Position numbers and translations under genes: made by a program. From an uncultured Hungatella sp. (GTDB lineage Bacteria; Bacillota; Clostridia; Lachnospirales; Lachnospiraceae): DNA of 28,446 nt. The notes beneath the pieces are model-generated. The model searched no databases. It was given only the letters and a program-made list of their open reading frames with translations, and was not told where the DNA came from. Where the stretch lies: contig CAJUPQ010000044.1 of NCBI GenBank assembly GCA_910588505.1, forward strand, positions 1 to 28,446. The letters run 5' to 3'. Of this stretch, positions 21,908-28,446 are shown piece after piece (the first letter of the stretch is position 1; every line of letters starts with the position of its first letter).

Positions 21908-22534
21908 ATGAGAAAGGCAGGGGTGGCGGCATTGGCCCTGGCTTTGGGGGTGACGACAGCAGGGTGTTCGCCGAAGACCAGCACATTTCCCCCCAACCAG
22001 AATGCCATATATGTGTCGCGGGACGGGGAGTTGTACACTGCCATTGTGGAGGAGTACGATCCGTCGGATACAGGGTACAGTACAGAGGAGTTAAAGGCCA
22101 TGGCGGAGTCGGAGCTTTCGGAGTACAATGGGGAGTATGCCACAGGCGGTGATGTTCTCGCGGTTTCGGTGGCGGACTGCGCGGTTTCCGGAGGCAGGGC
22201 CTCCATTGTGTATAAGTTTGCGGGAGCGGAGGATCTGTGCCGGTTTACGGAGATGAGCCAGGATGTGAGAAACCACCCGGAGAGTCTCATGGTGACCACT
22301 AATGCCGCGAATATAGCGGGGGAGGATACCGGGACCTGGACGGACGCCCGGAAGAAGGAGACGGCTCCTTTAGAGACGGTGATGAAGAGAAAGGACCTGC
22401 CTATGGTGGTGGTGGACGGGGCTGTGACGGTCCAGACGGAGGGGCGCATCCTCTACTACTGTGGGGCTGTGGAGCTGATGGATGAGTACACGGCCAGGGT
22501 GGCAGAGGGGACGGCCTACATCATATTTCGGTAA
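21908..22534 (+). CDS. Lipoprotein of unknown function
   Basis: The 208-residue product begins with a lipoprotein signal peptide: MRKAG, a hydrophobic core, and the lipobox TAGC with C20 as the lipidated cysteine. The mature part is about 188 residues and soluble. It starts with a Thr/Pro/Asn linker, then IYVSRDGELYTAIVEEYD, and has a predicted mixed alpha/beta fold; I do not recognise a named domain. ATG 21908 is fixed by AGGAGG 6 bases upstream; an upstream in-frame ATG at 21812 would put 32 charged residues before the signal peptide. The gene is 97 bases after recO and 109 bases before glyS. It probably acts on the outer face of the membrane. Confidence 0.85.
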   Translation: MRKAGVAALALALGVTTAGCSPKTSTFPPNQNAIYVSRDGELYTAIVEEYDPSDTGYSTEELKAMAESELSEYNGEYATGGDVLAVSVADCAVSGGRASIVYKFAGAEDLCRFTEMSQDVRNHPESLMVTTNAANIAGEDTGTWTDARKKETAPLETVMKRKDLPMVVVDGAVTVQTEGRILYYCGAVELMDEYTARVAEGTAYIIFR

Positions 22535-22643
22535 GGGTTGTCTGGAAACAGGGCAATGATGCGGTGCTGCGGTATCGGACCTTATGGGTCTTTCGATGAG
22601 GGGCAGGCCGGATTATAAATAAATATAAAGGCAGGATGATAAT

Positions 22644-24032
22644 ATGGAAAAGACCATGGAAAAGATTGTGGCGCTGGCAAAGTCCAGAGGGTTTGTGTAT
22701 CCAGGTTCTGAGATTTATGGGGGCCTGGCCAATACCTGGGATTACGGAAACCTGGGCGTGGAGCTTAAGAACAATGTGAAGAAAGCCTGGTGGCAGAAGT
22801 TCGTCCAGGAGAGCCCCTACAATGTGGGCGTGGACTGTGCCATCCTGATGAACTCCCAGACCTGGGTAGCTTCGGGACATCTGGGCGGGTTCTCCGACCC
22901 GCTGATGGACTGCAAGGCCTGCAAGGAGCGTTTCAGGGCCGACAAGCTGATCGAAGACTATATGGAGGAGCAGGGCATCACCATAGAGGGAAGCGTGGAC
23001 GCCTGGTCCCAGGAGGAGATGAAGAGGTATATTGAGGAGAAGAATATCTGCTGTCCCAGCTGCGGCAAGCATGATTTTACGGATATCCGCCAGTTTAACC
23101 TGATGTTCAAGACCTTCCAGGGCGTGACGGAGGATGCCAAGAATACGGTGTATTTAAGGCCTGAGACAGCCCAGGGTATTTTTGTCAACTTTAAGAATGT
23201 CCAGAGGACTTCCAGGAAGAAGATCCCCTTCGGCATCGGGCAGATCGGCAAGTCTTTCCGAAATGAGATCACGCCGGGCAACTTTACGTTCCGCACCAGG
23301 GAGTTTGAGCAGATGGAGCTGGAGTTCTTCTGCGCGCCCGGCACGGATCTGGAGTGGTTTGCCTACTGGAAGGAGTTCTGCATCAACTGGCTGAAGGGCT
23401 TGGGGATGAAGGACGACCAGATGCGGGCAAGGGACCACTCTCCTGAGGAGCTGTGCTTCTACAGCAAGGCCACCACGGATATTGAATTTTTGTTCCCCTT
23501 TGGGTGGGGCGAACTGTGGGGCATCGCGGACAGGACTGACTATGACCTGACCCAGCATCAGAACACCTCCGGGCAGGATATGGCGTATTTTGACGATGAG
23601 AAGAAAGAGAAGTATATTCCTTATGTAATTGAGCCGTCCCTGGGCGCTGACCGGGTGACTCTGGCGTTCCTCTGCGCAGCCTATGATGAGGAGGAGATCG
23701 GGGAGGGGGATGTGCGCACGGTGCTTCATTTCCATCCGGCGATCGCTCCGGTGAAGGTTGGCGTTCTGCCCCTGTCCAAGAAGCTGAATGAGGGGGCGGA
23801 GAAGATTTACGCTGAGCTTAGCAAGTATTTTAACTGTGAGTTTGACGACAGAGGCAATATCGGAAAGCGGTATCGGAGGCAGGATGAGATCGGAACGCCT
23901 TTCTGCGTGACTTATGATTTTGATTCTGAGGAGGACCATGCGGTGACGGTCCGGGATCGGGATACCATGGAACAGGTGAGAGTGCCTGTGGCGGAGCTTA
24001 AGGCGTATCTGGAGGAGAAGCTGCGGTTTTAG
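22644..24032 (+). CDS. glyS: Glycine--tRNA ligase (single-subunit, homodimeric type)
   Basis: This 462-residue class II synthetase charges tRNA-Gly. The N terminus contains YPGSEIYGGLANTWDYGNLG, specific to the homodimeric GlyRS type. Motif 2 FRNE is at residues 205-208, followed by FEQMELEFF, and motif 3 is GADRVTLAFL; an anticodon-binding domain occupies about residues 360-462. A CxxC pair (CPSC) is visible in the insertion domain near residue 135. AGGCAGGATGATAAT precedes ATG 22644. The 109-base leader is too short for a T-box riboswitch and shows none of its motifs. An intrinsic terminator follows 18 bases after the stop. Confidence 0.97.
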   Translation: MEKTMEKIVALAKSRGFVYPGSEIYGGLANTWDYGNLGVELKNNVKKAWWQKFVQESPYNVGVDCAILMNSQTWVASGHLGGFSDPLMDCKACKERFRADKLIEDYMEEQGITIEGSVDAWSQEEMKRYIEEKNICCPSCGKHDFTDIRQFNLMFKTFQGVTEDAKNTVYLRPETAQGIFVNFKNVQRTSRKKIPFGIGQIGKSFRNEITPGNFTFRTREFEQMELEFFCAPGTDLEWFAYWKEFCINWLKGLGMKDDQMRARDHSPEELCFYSKATTDIEFLFPFGWGELWGIADRTDYDLTQHQNTSGQDMAYFDDEKKEKYIPYVIEPSLGADRVTLAFLCAAYDEEEIGEGDVRTVLHFHPAIAPVKVGVLPLSKKLNEGAEKIYAELSKYFNCEFDDRGNIGKRYRRQDEIGTPFCVTYDFDSEEDHAVTVRDRDTMEQVRVPVAELKAYLEEKLRF

Positions 24033-24050
24033 TGAGATAAGATGTCTGTG

Positions 24051-24079
24051 AAAAAATCCCGGGGTGACCGGGATTTTTT
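24051..24079 (+). terminator. glyS intrinsic terminator
   Basis: AAAAAATCCCGG (24051-24062) pairs perfectly with CCGGGATTTTTT (24068-24079) around loop GGTGA. The T-run on the plus strand ends the glyS transcript; the symmetric A-run makes it usable in both directions. Confidence 0.92.
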
Positions 24080-24099
24080 GTATGAGGAAATCGGTTCTT

Positions 24100-24137
24100 T
24101 AGGGCCTTATGAACGATTTCCTGCACAAAATGGAAAA
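24100..24137 (+). repeat. 38-base flank repeat, also at 6435-6472
   Basis: Matches 6435-6472 at about 31 of 38 positions. With GTTTATCCAGGTTA at 24342-24355 (identical at 6658-6671) it brackets a 204-base interior. That interior holds the inverted MPxREGEMSRPG repeat, whereas the equivalent region after mtaB holds the mosaic hairpin repeat. The 24033-24449 stretch contains no gene I can support. Confidence 0.6.
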
Positions 24138-24232
24138 ATAAATTAAGGTTCAGATATGCCAAACATTCCGATGAGAATTTGTCGGGAACCGGTCGGGTAT
24201 CAGACCTCCTGTTTCCCTGGCTTCATCTTCAT

Positions 24233-24317
24233 GGCATAAATTCACCCGGACGGGACATCTCTCCTTCTCTGCCTGGCATCACGACTATCCTCGCTTTTTG
24301 CTCACTCAATTATACAC
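24233..24317 (-). repeat. MPxREGEMSRPG-encoding repeat (copy 2)
   Basis: Reverse-orientation copy of 20887-20972. On the minus strand an ATG at 24279 opens a 16-codon frame MPGREGEMSRPGEFMP ending at 24229. A second in-frame ATG follows AAGGAG. A TATAAT-like hexamer lies upstream at the same distance as in copy 1. It sits in the glyS-rarA gap, convergent with glyS. Confidence 0.65.
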
Positions 24318-24370
24318 CTATATGACGAACTCAAAGTTTTGGTTTATCCAGGTTAGGGGGAAGCGGTTGG

Positions 24371-24399
24371 TTGACCGAAGCGGTAAGGTCTGCTATACT
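24371..24399 (+). promoter_or_regulatory. Promoter ahead of broken Rpn-like fragment
   Basis: TTGACC (24371-24376) and TATACT (24394-24399) are separated by exactly 17 bases, a good sigma-A promoter. It lies about 50 bases upstream of the fragment starting at 24450 and may now also drive rarA. Confidence 0.65.
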
Positions 24400-24449
24400 T
24401 TGAGAAAAGGACGTTCAGGCAGCGGCTTCCCGGAAAGGGAGGAAGCGCA

Positions 24450-24675
24450 TTGGGCAAGGAAACAGCGCAGAAGCAGCTGGAAGAGTATGATGATGTATTT
24501 ATCGACATTTTTGACAATCTTCTGTTTGAGGGGAGAGGTTTTAAAGAGCAGGACGCTGACACCTCTGCCTGGGGAAGGGGTTGTGAGGGACCATGACGGG
24601 AAAAGCCGCCAGAGGTTTGAGATGTCCATCCAGGCTGCCGGCGACGCGGTGGGGAGATACTGGGGCAGTGTGTGA
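24450..24675 (+). pseudogene. Frameshifted N-terminal remnant of Rpn-like nuclease/transposase
   Basis: A TTG start with GGAGG 7 bases upstream opens a frame reading MGKETAQKQLEEYDDVFIDI then FDNLLFEGRGFKEQD. It stops at 24596. A second frame carries on with LTPLPGEGVVRDHDGKSRQRF and ends at 24675. Joined, they resemble the N terminus of the Rpn family of recombination-promoting nucleases/putative transposases (PD-(D/E)XK fold), which is common in Lachnospiraceae. The nuclease core is absent. A frameshift in the G-rich stretch near 24570-24580 plus truncation would explain it. Family recognition is from memory of the N-terminal pattern and is moderate; an unrelated small protein is possible. 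Confidence 0.45.
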
Positions 24676-24747
24676 TGGATATTTTGGATGGCATTTCAGC
24701 CGATAGCCGGAATATGACAAAGAGAAGTAGGTTTGGAGGAATAATTT

Positions 24748-26073
24748 ATGTCCATGGAGCAGTTGTCACTGTTTGACAGTCAGGAGACATACCATCCTTT
24801 GGCCAGCAGGGTGAGGCCGGAGGATCTGGAGGAGTTTGCGGGACAGGAGCATCTTCTGGGGAAGGGGAAAGTGCTGCGGCGGCTCATAGAGAATGACCAG
24901 ATACCGTCCATGATCTTCTGGGGGCCGCCGGGGGTGGGCAAGACCACGCTGGCGGGGATCATTGCCCACAGGACCCATGCCAGGTTCATCAATTTCAGCG
25001 CGGTTACCAGCGGCATCAAGGAGATCAAGGAGGTTATGGCCCAGGCGGAGTCTGACCGGAGGATGGGAGTCAAGACTGTGGTGTTTGTAGATGAGATCCA
25101 CCGCTTTAATAAGGCACAGCAGGACGCTTTTCTGCCCTATGTGGAGAGGGGGAGCATTATCCTCATCGGGGCCACCACGGAGAATCCGTCCTTTGAGGTC
25201 AACGGAGCTCTTCTGTCCAGGTGCAGAGTGTTTGTGATGCAGGCCTTGTCCGTGGAAGATCTGGTGAAGCTTCTTAAGCGGACCCTGAAAAGTGAGCGGG
25301 GCTTTGGGTATCTGAACATTGACATATCCGACGATCTGGTGGACATGATCGCCCGGTTTGCCAACGGGGATGCCAGGGCGGCCCTCAATGTGTTGGAGAT
25401 GGCGGTGACCAACGGGGAAGTGAGTGCGGAGAAGACCACCATCACAAGAGAGGTGCTGCAGCAGTGCATCGGCAAAAAGAGCCTTCTGTACGACAAGAAG
25501 GGGGAGGAGCACTACAACCTGATCTCAGCCCTCCACAAGTCCATGCGGAATTCGGACCCGGACGCGGCGGTGTACTGGCTGGCCAGGATGCTGGAGGCTG
25601 GGGAGGACCCACTGTATGTGGCAAGGCGGCTGGTGCGGTATGCCAGTGAGGACGTGGGGCTGGCGGACAGCCAGGCTTTGTCCGTGGCGGTGGCGGCTTA
25701 CCAGGCCTGCCATTTTCTGGGCATGCCGGAGTGCAATGTGCATTTAAGCCACACGGTCATCTACCTGTCCATGGCCCCCAAGTCCAACTCCGCCTACAAG
25801 GCCTATGAGCGGGCCAAGGCTGACGCGGAGACCATGCTGGCGGAGCCGGTGCCCCTTGTGATCCGCAATGCGGTGACAGACCTTATGGGGCAGCTTCACT
25901 ACGGAGAGGGCTATGTATACGCCCACGACACTCAGGAGAAGGTGGCAAGGATGCAGTGCCTGCCGGACAGCCTGGCGGGAAGGGAGTATTACCGCCCCGG
26001 GGATGAGGGGGCGGAGAGGGAGATCGCCCAAAAGTTGGAGCGGATCAAGGCGTGGAAAGAAAAGCAGCAGTGA
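24748..26073 (+). CDS. rarA: Replication-associated recombination protein A (RarA/MgsA)
   Basis: This 441-residue AAA+ ATPase of the RarA/MgsA/WRNIP1 family acts at stalled replication forks and interacts with SSB. The N terminus has QLSLFD, then PLASRVRPEDLEEFAGQEHLLG. Walker A is GPPGVGKTT at residues 59-67 and Walker B starts at V112 (VFVDEIHRF). IGATTENPSFEVNGALLSRCRVF is the sensor region. The C-terminal tetramerisation domain includes KSMRNSDPDAAVYWLARMLEAGEDP. GGAGG lies about 9 bases before ATG 24748. Length is normal. It is preceded by the Rpn-like remnant and followed by a separate marR promoter. Confidence 0.96.
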   Translation: MSMEQLSLFDSQETYHPLASRVRPEDLEEFAGQEHLLGKGKVLRRLIENDQIPSMIFWGPPGVGKTTLAGIIAHRTHARFINFSAVTSGIKEIKEVMAQAESDRRMGVKTVVFVDEIHRFNKAQQDAFLPYVERGSIILIGATTENPSFEVNGALLSRCRVFVMQALSVEDLVKLLKRTLKSERGFGYLNIDISDDLVDMIARFANGDARAALNVLEMAVTNGEVSAEKTTITREVLQQCIGKKSLLYDKKGEEHYNLISALHKSMRNSDPDAAVYWLARMLEAGEDPLYVARRLVRYASEDVGLADSQALSVAVAAYQACHFLGMPECNVHLSHTVIYLSMAPKSNSAYKAYERAKADAETMLAEPVPLVIRNAVTDLMGQLHYGEGYVYAHDTQEKVARMQCLPDSLAGREYYRPGDEGAEREIAQKLERIKAWKEKQQ

Positions 26074-26136
26074 TCCCGTGGTAATTATGCGCGCAGAAGG
26101 ATGTGTGAAAGCGGTATTTTTTGTCAAAATGCCGCA

Positions 26137-26165
26137 TTGACATATCCTGTTTTTACGGGTAAAAT
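26137..26165 (+). promoter_or_regulatory. marR promoter
   Basis: A consensus TTGACA (26137-26142) and TAAAAT (26160-26165) are 17 bases apart. A near-palindromic GCGGTATTTT/AAAATGCCGC hairpin (26111-26135) lies immediately upstream. The leader to the marR ATG is about 130 bases. Confidence 0.82.
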
Positions 26166-26182
26166 GTTAGTATGCTGACAAT
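26165..26182 (-). promoter_or_regulatory. Putative MarR operator, site 1
   Basis: On the minus strand this reads ATTGTCAGCATACTAACA, matching 26829-26846 at 17 of 18 positions. It begins at the last base of the marR -10 box and covers the probable transcription start, the usual position for autorepression. It is an imperfect palindrome (TTGT/ACAA-like ends), as expected for a MarR dimer. Confidence 0.65.
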
Positions 26183-26303
26183 ATCCAGGGCAGGTGGGAA
26201 GTATGTTCGTGAACGTTTTGCTGTTTGGATGTTTGAAGGCCTGAGTCTGCCTTTGCCATATGACGGATGTTGGGACAGGTCCCAGGCAGGGGAGGGATAT
26301 GGT

Positions 26304-26732
26304 ATGGAGAAGGAACACATAGGGTTTGAGATCCGCACATTGTCAAATCTGCTCCAGCGGAAGATCAATCAGATGGTAGCCGATGAGGAGGACACGCTGA
26401 CAGTCCACCAGGTCTGGGTGCTGAAGTTCCTTGTGAGCCGGGGGGAGAAGGAGACGGTTCAAAGGGACATTGAGGAGAAATTTTCCATACGCCGCTCCAC
26501 GGCCAGCCATATGCTGACGCTGATGGAACACAACGGCTATATCAGAAGGCTTCCGGTTCCCCAGGATGCCAGGATGAAGCGGATCGTGGCCACGGAGAAA
26601 GGCATAGAGGCCCATGAGCGGATGGGGGACAGGCTGAGACGGTTTGAGGCCATGCTGAGAGAGGGCATGACCGATGAGGAGCTGGAAGAATTTCTGTGCA
26701 TGGTCAGACGGTTTGAACAAAATATTGTATAA
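26304..26732 (+). CDS. MarR-family transcriptional regulator
   Basis: A 142-residue winged-helix regulator of the MarR family. It begins MEKEHIGFEIRTLSNLLQRKI (dimerisation helix), with LTVHQVWVLKFLVSRG, a recognition helix in SIRRSTASHMLTLMEHNGYI, and the wing PVPQDARMKRIVATEKG. ATG 26304 is fixed by GGGGAGGG about 8 bases upstream; an open frame extends to 26172 but that part is leader sequence. It lies directly before a MATE pump, a pair reminiscent of mepR-mepA of Staphylococcus aureus, where MepR represses both genes. The shared 18-bp motif supports the same logic. Ligand unknown. Confidence 0.92.
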   Translation: MEKEHIGFEIRTLSNLLQRKINQMVADEEDTLTVHQVWVLKFLVSRGEKETVQRDIEEKFSIRRSTASHMLTLMEHNGYIRRLPVPQDARMKRIVATEKGIEAHERMGDRLRRFEAMLREGMTDEELEEFLCMVRRFEQNIV

Positions 26733-26784
26733 GCCACGCTGCTGCAATGGCAGGATAGAGAGCTGTCAGCATGCAGGGATTTGG

Positions 26785-26820
26785 ACGCCAACAGAGGAAG
26801 CAGGGAGGTTGGCGTTCTTT
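26785..26820 (+). terminator. Terminator-like hairpin between marR and MATE gene
   Basis: ACGCCAAC (26785-26792) pairs with GTTGGCGT (26808-26815) around a 15-base loop, followed by TCTTT. It is a modest intrinsic terminator or attenuator between the two genes, 9 bases before operator site 2. Read-through versus separate initiation cannot be decided by eye. Confidence 0.5.
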
Positions 26821-26828
26821 ATGAATAC

Positions 26829-26846
26829 ATTGTCAGCATACGAACA
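26829..26846 (+). promoter_or_regulatory. Putative MarR operator, site 2
   Basis: ATTGTCAGCATACGAACA matches site 1 (26165-26182, opposite strand) with one difference. It lies about 100 bases upstream of the MATE start, just before the leader ORF. A partial copy (TGTCAGCAT) occurs at 26764-26772. Confidence 0.65.
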
Positions 26847-26862
26847 AAGAGGAGGAAGGCTT

Positions 26863-26949
26863 GTGAGACGAAGTTTCGCGGTCGGAATCGTTTTGACTAC
26901 ATGGCAGGCGCCGTCAGGCGGCGCCCATAAAAGGGAGGAATTTGTATGA
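26863..26949 (+). CDS. Putative 28-residue leader peptide of the MATE gene
   Basis: A GTG start follows an excellent AGAGGAGG site at 7 bases. The peptide begins MRRSFAVGIVLTTWQAPSGG and ends KREEFV. Its stop TGA overlaps the MATE ATG as ATGA, so translation of the two would be coupled. The frame contains the 26907-26925 hairpin and the MATE ribosome binding site. Such an arrangement resembles leader-peptide control of antibiotic-resistance genes, but no homologue is recognised and the role is inference. Confidence 0.5.
   Translation: MRRSFAVGIVLTTWQAPSGGAHKREEFV
26907..26925 (+). promoter_or_regulatory. GC hairpin inside the leader ORF
   Basis: GGCGCCG (26907-26913) and CGGCGCC (26919-26925) form a perfect 7-bp GC stem with loop TCAGG. 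It ends 8 bases before the GGGAGG site of the MATE gene. It does not itself cover that site, so alternative pairings would be needed for attenuation. Confidence 0.6.
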
Positions 26950-28292
26950 AGGATAACAAAGAATTATTTGAAAATGCCCCGGTGGCAAAAGCCGTGGCGG
27001 TTATGGGTGTACCCACCATGATCTCCATGCTGGTGGTGGTCATTTACAATATGGCGGACACATTTTTCATCGGGCAGACAGGGGATCCCATGCAGGTGGC
27101 GGCGGTCTCCCTGGCCACGCCGGTGTTTATGGTGTTCATGGCCCTTGGCAACCTTTTCGGCATCGGCGGCAGTTCGGCCATCTCAAGGGCTCTTGGGGAG
27201 AAGAAGGCTGAAAGGGCGAAGAATATTTCTTCCTTCTGCTGCTACGGCTCTCTGGGCCTGGGGATCATCATGGCCCTTCTCTTTCTGGTGGGCATGGATG
27301 GGATCTTAAAGCTGATCGGGGCCAGTGAGAACACCATCGGGTATGCCAGGGATTATCTGACCTATATCGCATTCGGGGGACCGTTTATCATGTTCGGAAC
27401 TGCCTTCGGCAATATTCTGCGGGGGGAAGGGGCTGCCAAGGAGTCCATGATCGGCAATATGATCGGGACGGTGACCAATATCGTCCTTGACCCGGTTATG
27501 ATCCTTGGACTGAACTGGGGCGTGGTTGGCGCGGCTGTGGCCACGGTCATCGGCAATATGGCGGCCAGCGGGTTCTACCTTCTGTACTTTCTGCAAAGAA
27601 AATCCAGCCTGTCCATCCGCTTTAGGGATTTTAAGGCCGGAGAGAGGATCGCCGCGGGGGTTATGTCTATCGGGATTCCGGCGTCCCTCAACAACATTCT
27701 CATGAGCTGCGCCAACATTGTGCTGAACCAGGTGCTTATCAGTTATGGGGACACGCCGGTGGCTGCCATGGGAGTTGCCATGAAGGCCAACATGCTTCTG
27801 GTGCTTCTGCAGATCGGGCTGTGCTCCGGGATTCAGCCTCTTATCGGCTACAGCTACGGGGCCAGGAACAAGAAGCGGCTTATGCAGGTGTTCCGGTTTA
27901 CGGGAGTCTGTGCCGTGGTCATGGGAACCCTTCTGACCATTCTCATGGTGGCAGCGAGACAGACTATTATCCGGGCGTTTATCGACGACAGCCAGGTTGT
28001 GGCCTACGGGATTCAGATGGTCATCGCCCTTCAGATCTCCGGTCCGGTGCTTGGAATCCTGTTTCTGTGCATCAACACCATTCAGGGTATGGGAAAGGCC
28101 ATCCCGTCCCTGGTGCTGACCATCTGCAGGCAGGGCGCGGTGTTCATCCCGTCGGTGTACATTCTCAACGGGCTCTTCGGGCTGGATGGGGTTATCTATG
28201 CCCAGCCTGTGGCGGATTTTATTTCCATTGTGCTGTCGCTGATTATATGTCTGGGAATTTTCAGGAAAATGGATAATGAAAGGCAAAGATAA
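26946..28292 (+). CDS. MATE-family multidrug efflux pump (MepA-like)
   Basis: The 448-residue integral membrane protein has about 12 hydrophobic helices in two repeats. Diagnostic stretches are MGVPTMISMLVVVIYNMADT with FFIGQTGDP (helix 1 and loop), GIGGSSAISRALGEKKAERA after helix 2, and the second-half match GIQPLIGYSYGARNKKRL. It resembles the NorM/MepA-type drug exporters, which use ion gradients to expel cationic dyes, quinolones and similar compounds; the actual substrate is unknown. GGGAGG precedes ATG 26946 by 7 bases. Regulation probably involves the upstream MarR protein, the operator at 26829 and the overlapping leader ORF. The next feature is a tRNA gene with its own promoter. Confidence 0.94.
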   Translation: MKDNKELFENAPVAKAVAVMGVPTMISMLVVVIYNMADTFFIGQTGDPMQVAAVSLATPVFMVFMALGNLFGIGGSSAISRALGEKKAERAKNISSFCCYGSLGLGIIMALLFLVGMDGILKLIGASENTIGYARDYLTYIAFGGPFIMFGTAFGNILRGEGAAKESMIGNMIGTVTNIVLDPVMILGLNWGVVGAAVATVIGNMAASGFYLLYFLQRKSSLSIRFRDFKAGERIAAGVMSIGIPASLNNILMSCANIVLNQVLISYGDTPVAAMGVAMKANMLLVLLQIGLCSGIQPLIGYSYGARNKKRLMQVFRFTGVCAVVMGTLLTILMVAARQTIIRAFIDDSQVVAYGIQMVIALQISGPVLGILFLCINTIQGMGKAIPSLVLTICRQGAVFIPSVYILNGLFGLDGVIYAQPVADFISIVLSLIICLGIFRKMDNERQR

Positions 28293-28329
28293 ATTTTTCA
28301 GCAATTTTTCAGGAAAAGCGATTTTTCTG

Positions 28330-28358
28330 TTGACAAAAGGCGGATGACGTGATAATAT
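28330..28358 (+). promoter_or_regulatory. tRNA-Thr promoter
   Basis: A consensus TTGACA (28330-28335) and TAATAT (28353-28358) are separated by 17 bases, about 40 bases upstream of the tRNA gene, as expected for a strong stable-RNA promoter. Confidence 0.78.
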
Positions 28359-28397
28359 ATCTAAGGCTTAAGCATGGTCTTAAGTCTTAGGAAAGAC

Positions 28398-28446
28398 GCT
28401 GATGTGGCACAGGTGGTAGCGCACCTCATTGGTAGTGAGGAGGTCA
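28398..28446 (+). tRNA. tRNA-Thr (anticodon GGT), 3' part beyond window
   Basis: The acceptor 5' strand GCTGATG is followed by TG, a D-arm with AGGTGGTA, and an anticodon stem CCTCA/TGAGG around loop TTGGTAG, giving anticodon GGT (28431-28433). The sequence then enters the variable loop (AGGTCA) and the window ends, so the T-arm and acceptor 3' strand are not visible. The D-stem has one mismatch, as in similar tRNA-Thr genes of this family. Confidence 0.9.

Noticed and set aside
22535..22643. Glycine T-box riboswitch before glyS
   Set aside because: The gap is only 109 bases and contains no T-box sequence, specifier stem or terminator.
24298..24675. 125-codon ORF as an intact gene
   Set aside because: Its first half crosses a repeat, a flank sequence and a promoter; only the second half resembles part of a protein, in a frame different from the well-started fragment at 24450. 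Treated as a frameshifted remnant.
26172..26303. 44-residue N-terminal extension of the MarR protein
   Set aside because: It overlaps the operator and leader, has no ribosome binding site and does not match MarR N termini; ATG 26304 has GGGGAGGG at good spacing.
27306..28304. Long minus-strand ORF opposite the MATE gene (and similar long ORFs opposite the desulfurase, era, glyS and rarA genes)
   Set aside because: These are antisense shadows of strongly coding GC-biased genes, with His/Pro/Arg-rich translations and no ribosome binding sites.

Overview
The window looks like a chromosomal segment of a moderately high-GC Lachnospiraceae bacterium, most likely of the Enterocloster/Clostridium bolteae type. 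That placement is inference from protein flavour and gene order. Support comes from the runs prmA-rsmE-cysteine desulfurase-thiI-mtaB, ireB-ruvX-DUF1292, mltG-like-trmR-trhP and era/recO/glyS, all common in that family, plus strong GGAGG-type ribosome binding sites. I saw no prophage, complete insertion sequence or CRISPR array.

Layout. 0.15-6.4 kb: PrmA, RsmE, a cysteine desulfurase, ThiI, a divergent HPr-like gene and MtaB. 6.7-10.1 kb: IreB, RuvX, a DUF1292 protein, a Fur-family regulator and ribonuclease J. 10.2-13.5 kb: a short MltG-like membrane protein, TrmR, TrhP and a YdcF-like membrane protein. 13.7-17.6 kb: a large M16C metalloprotease and Era. 17.7-20.8 kb, minus strand: a MATE transporter, PerR, a decayed rubredoxin/glutamate-synthase-like gene and rubrerythrin. 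This block separates era from recO. 21.1-24.0 kb: RecO, a lipoprotein and GlyRS. 24.4-28.3 kb: a broken Rpn-like fragment, RarA, and a MarR regulator with a MATE pump. The window ends inside a tRNA-Thr(GGT).

How the genes work together. Much of the left half modifies tRNA and the ribosome: s4U8 (desulfurase plus ThiI), ms2t6A37 (MtaB), mo5U34 (TrhP then TrmR), m3U1498 of 16S rRNA (RsmE) and L11 methylation (PrmA). The minus-strand block is a peroxide-defence set whose regulator gene carries a PerR-type palindrome on its own promoter. The right end is a drug-efflux module. A near-identical 18-bp motif lies at the marR promoter and ahead of the MATE gene, which is also preceded by a 28-codon leader ORF containing a GC hairpin.

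The intergenic regions are unusually rich in structured repeats. One mosaic hairpin family occurs at 1-60, 4379-4614 and 6486-6650. An ~85-bp element encoding a MPxREGEMSRPG peptide occurs at 20887-20972 and, inverted, at 24233-24317. Two intergenic regions share the same outer flanks but have different centres. All alignments were made by eye.
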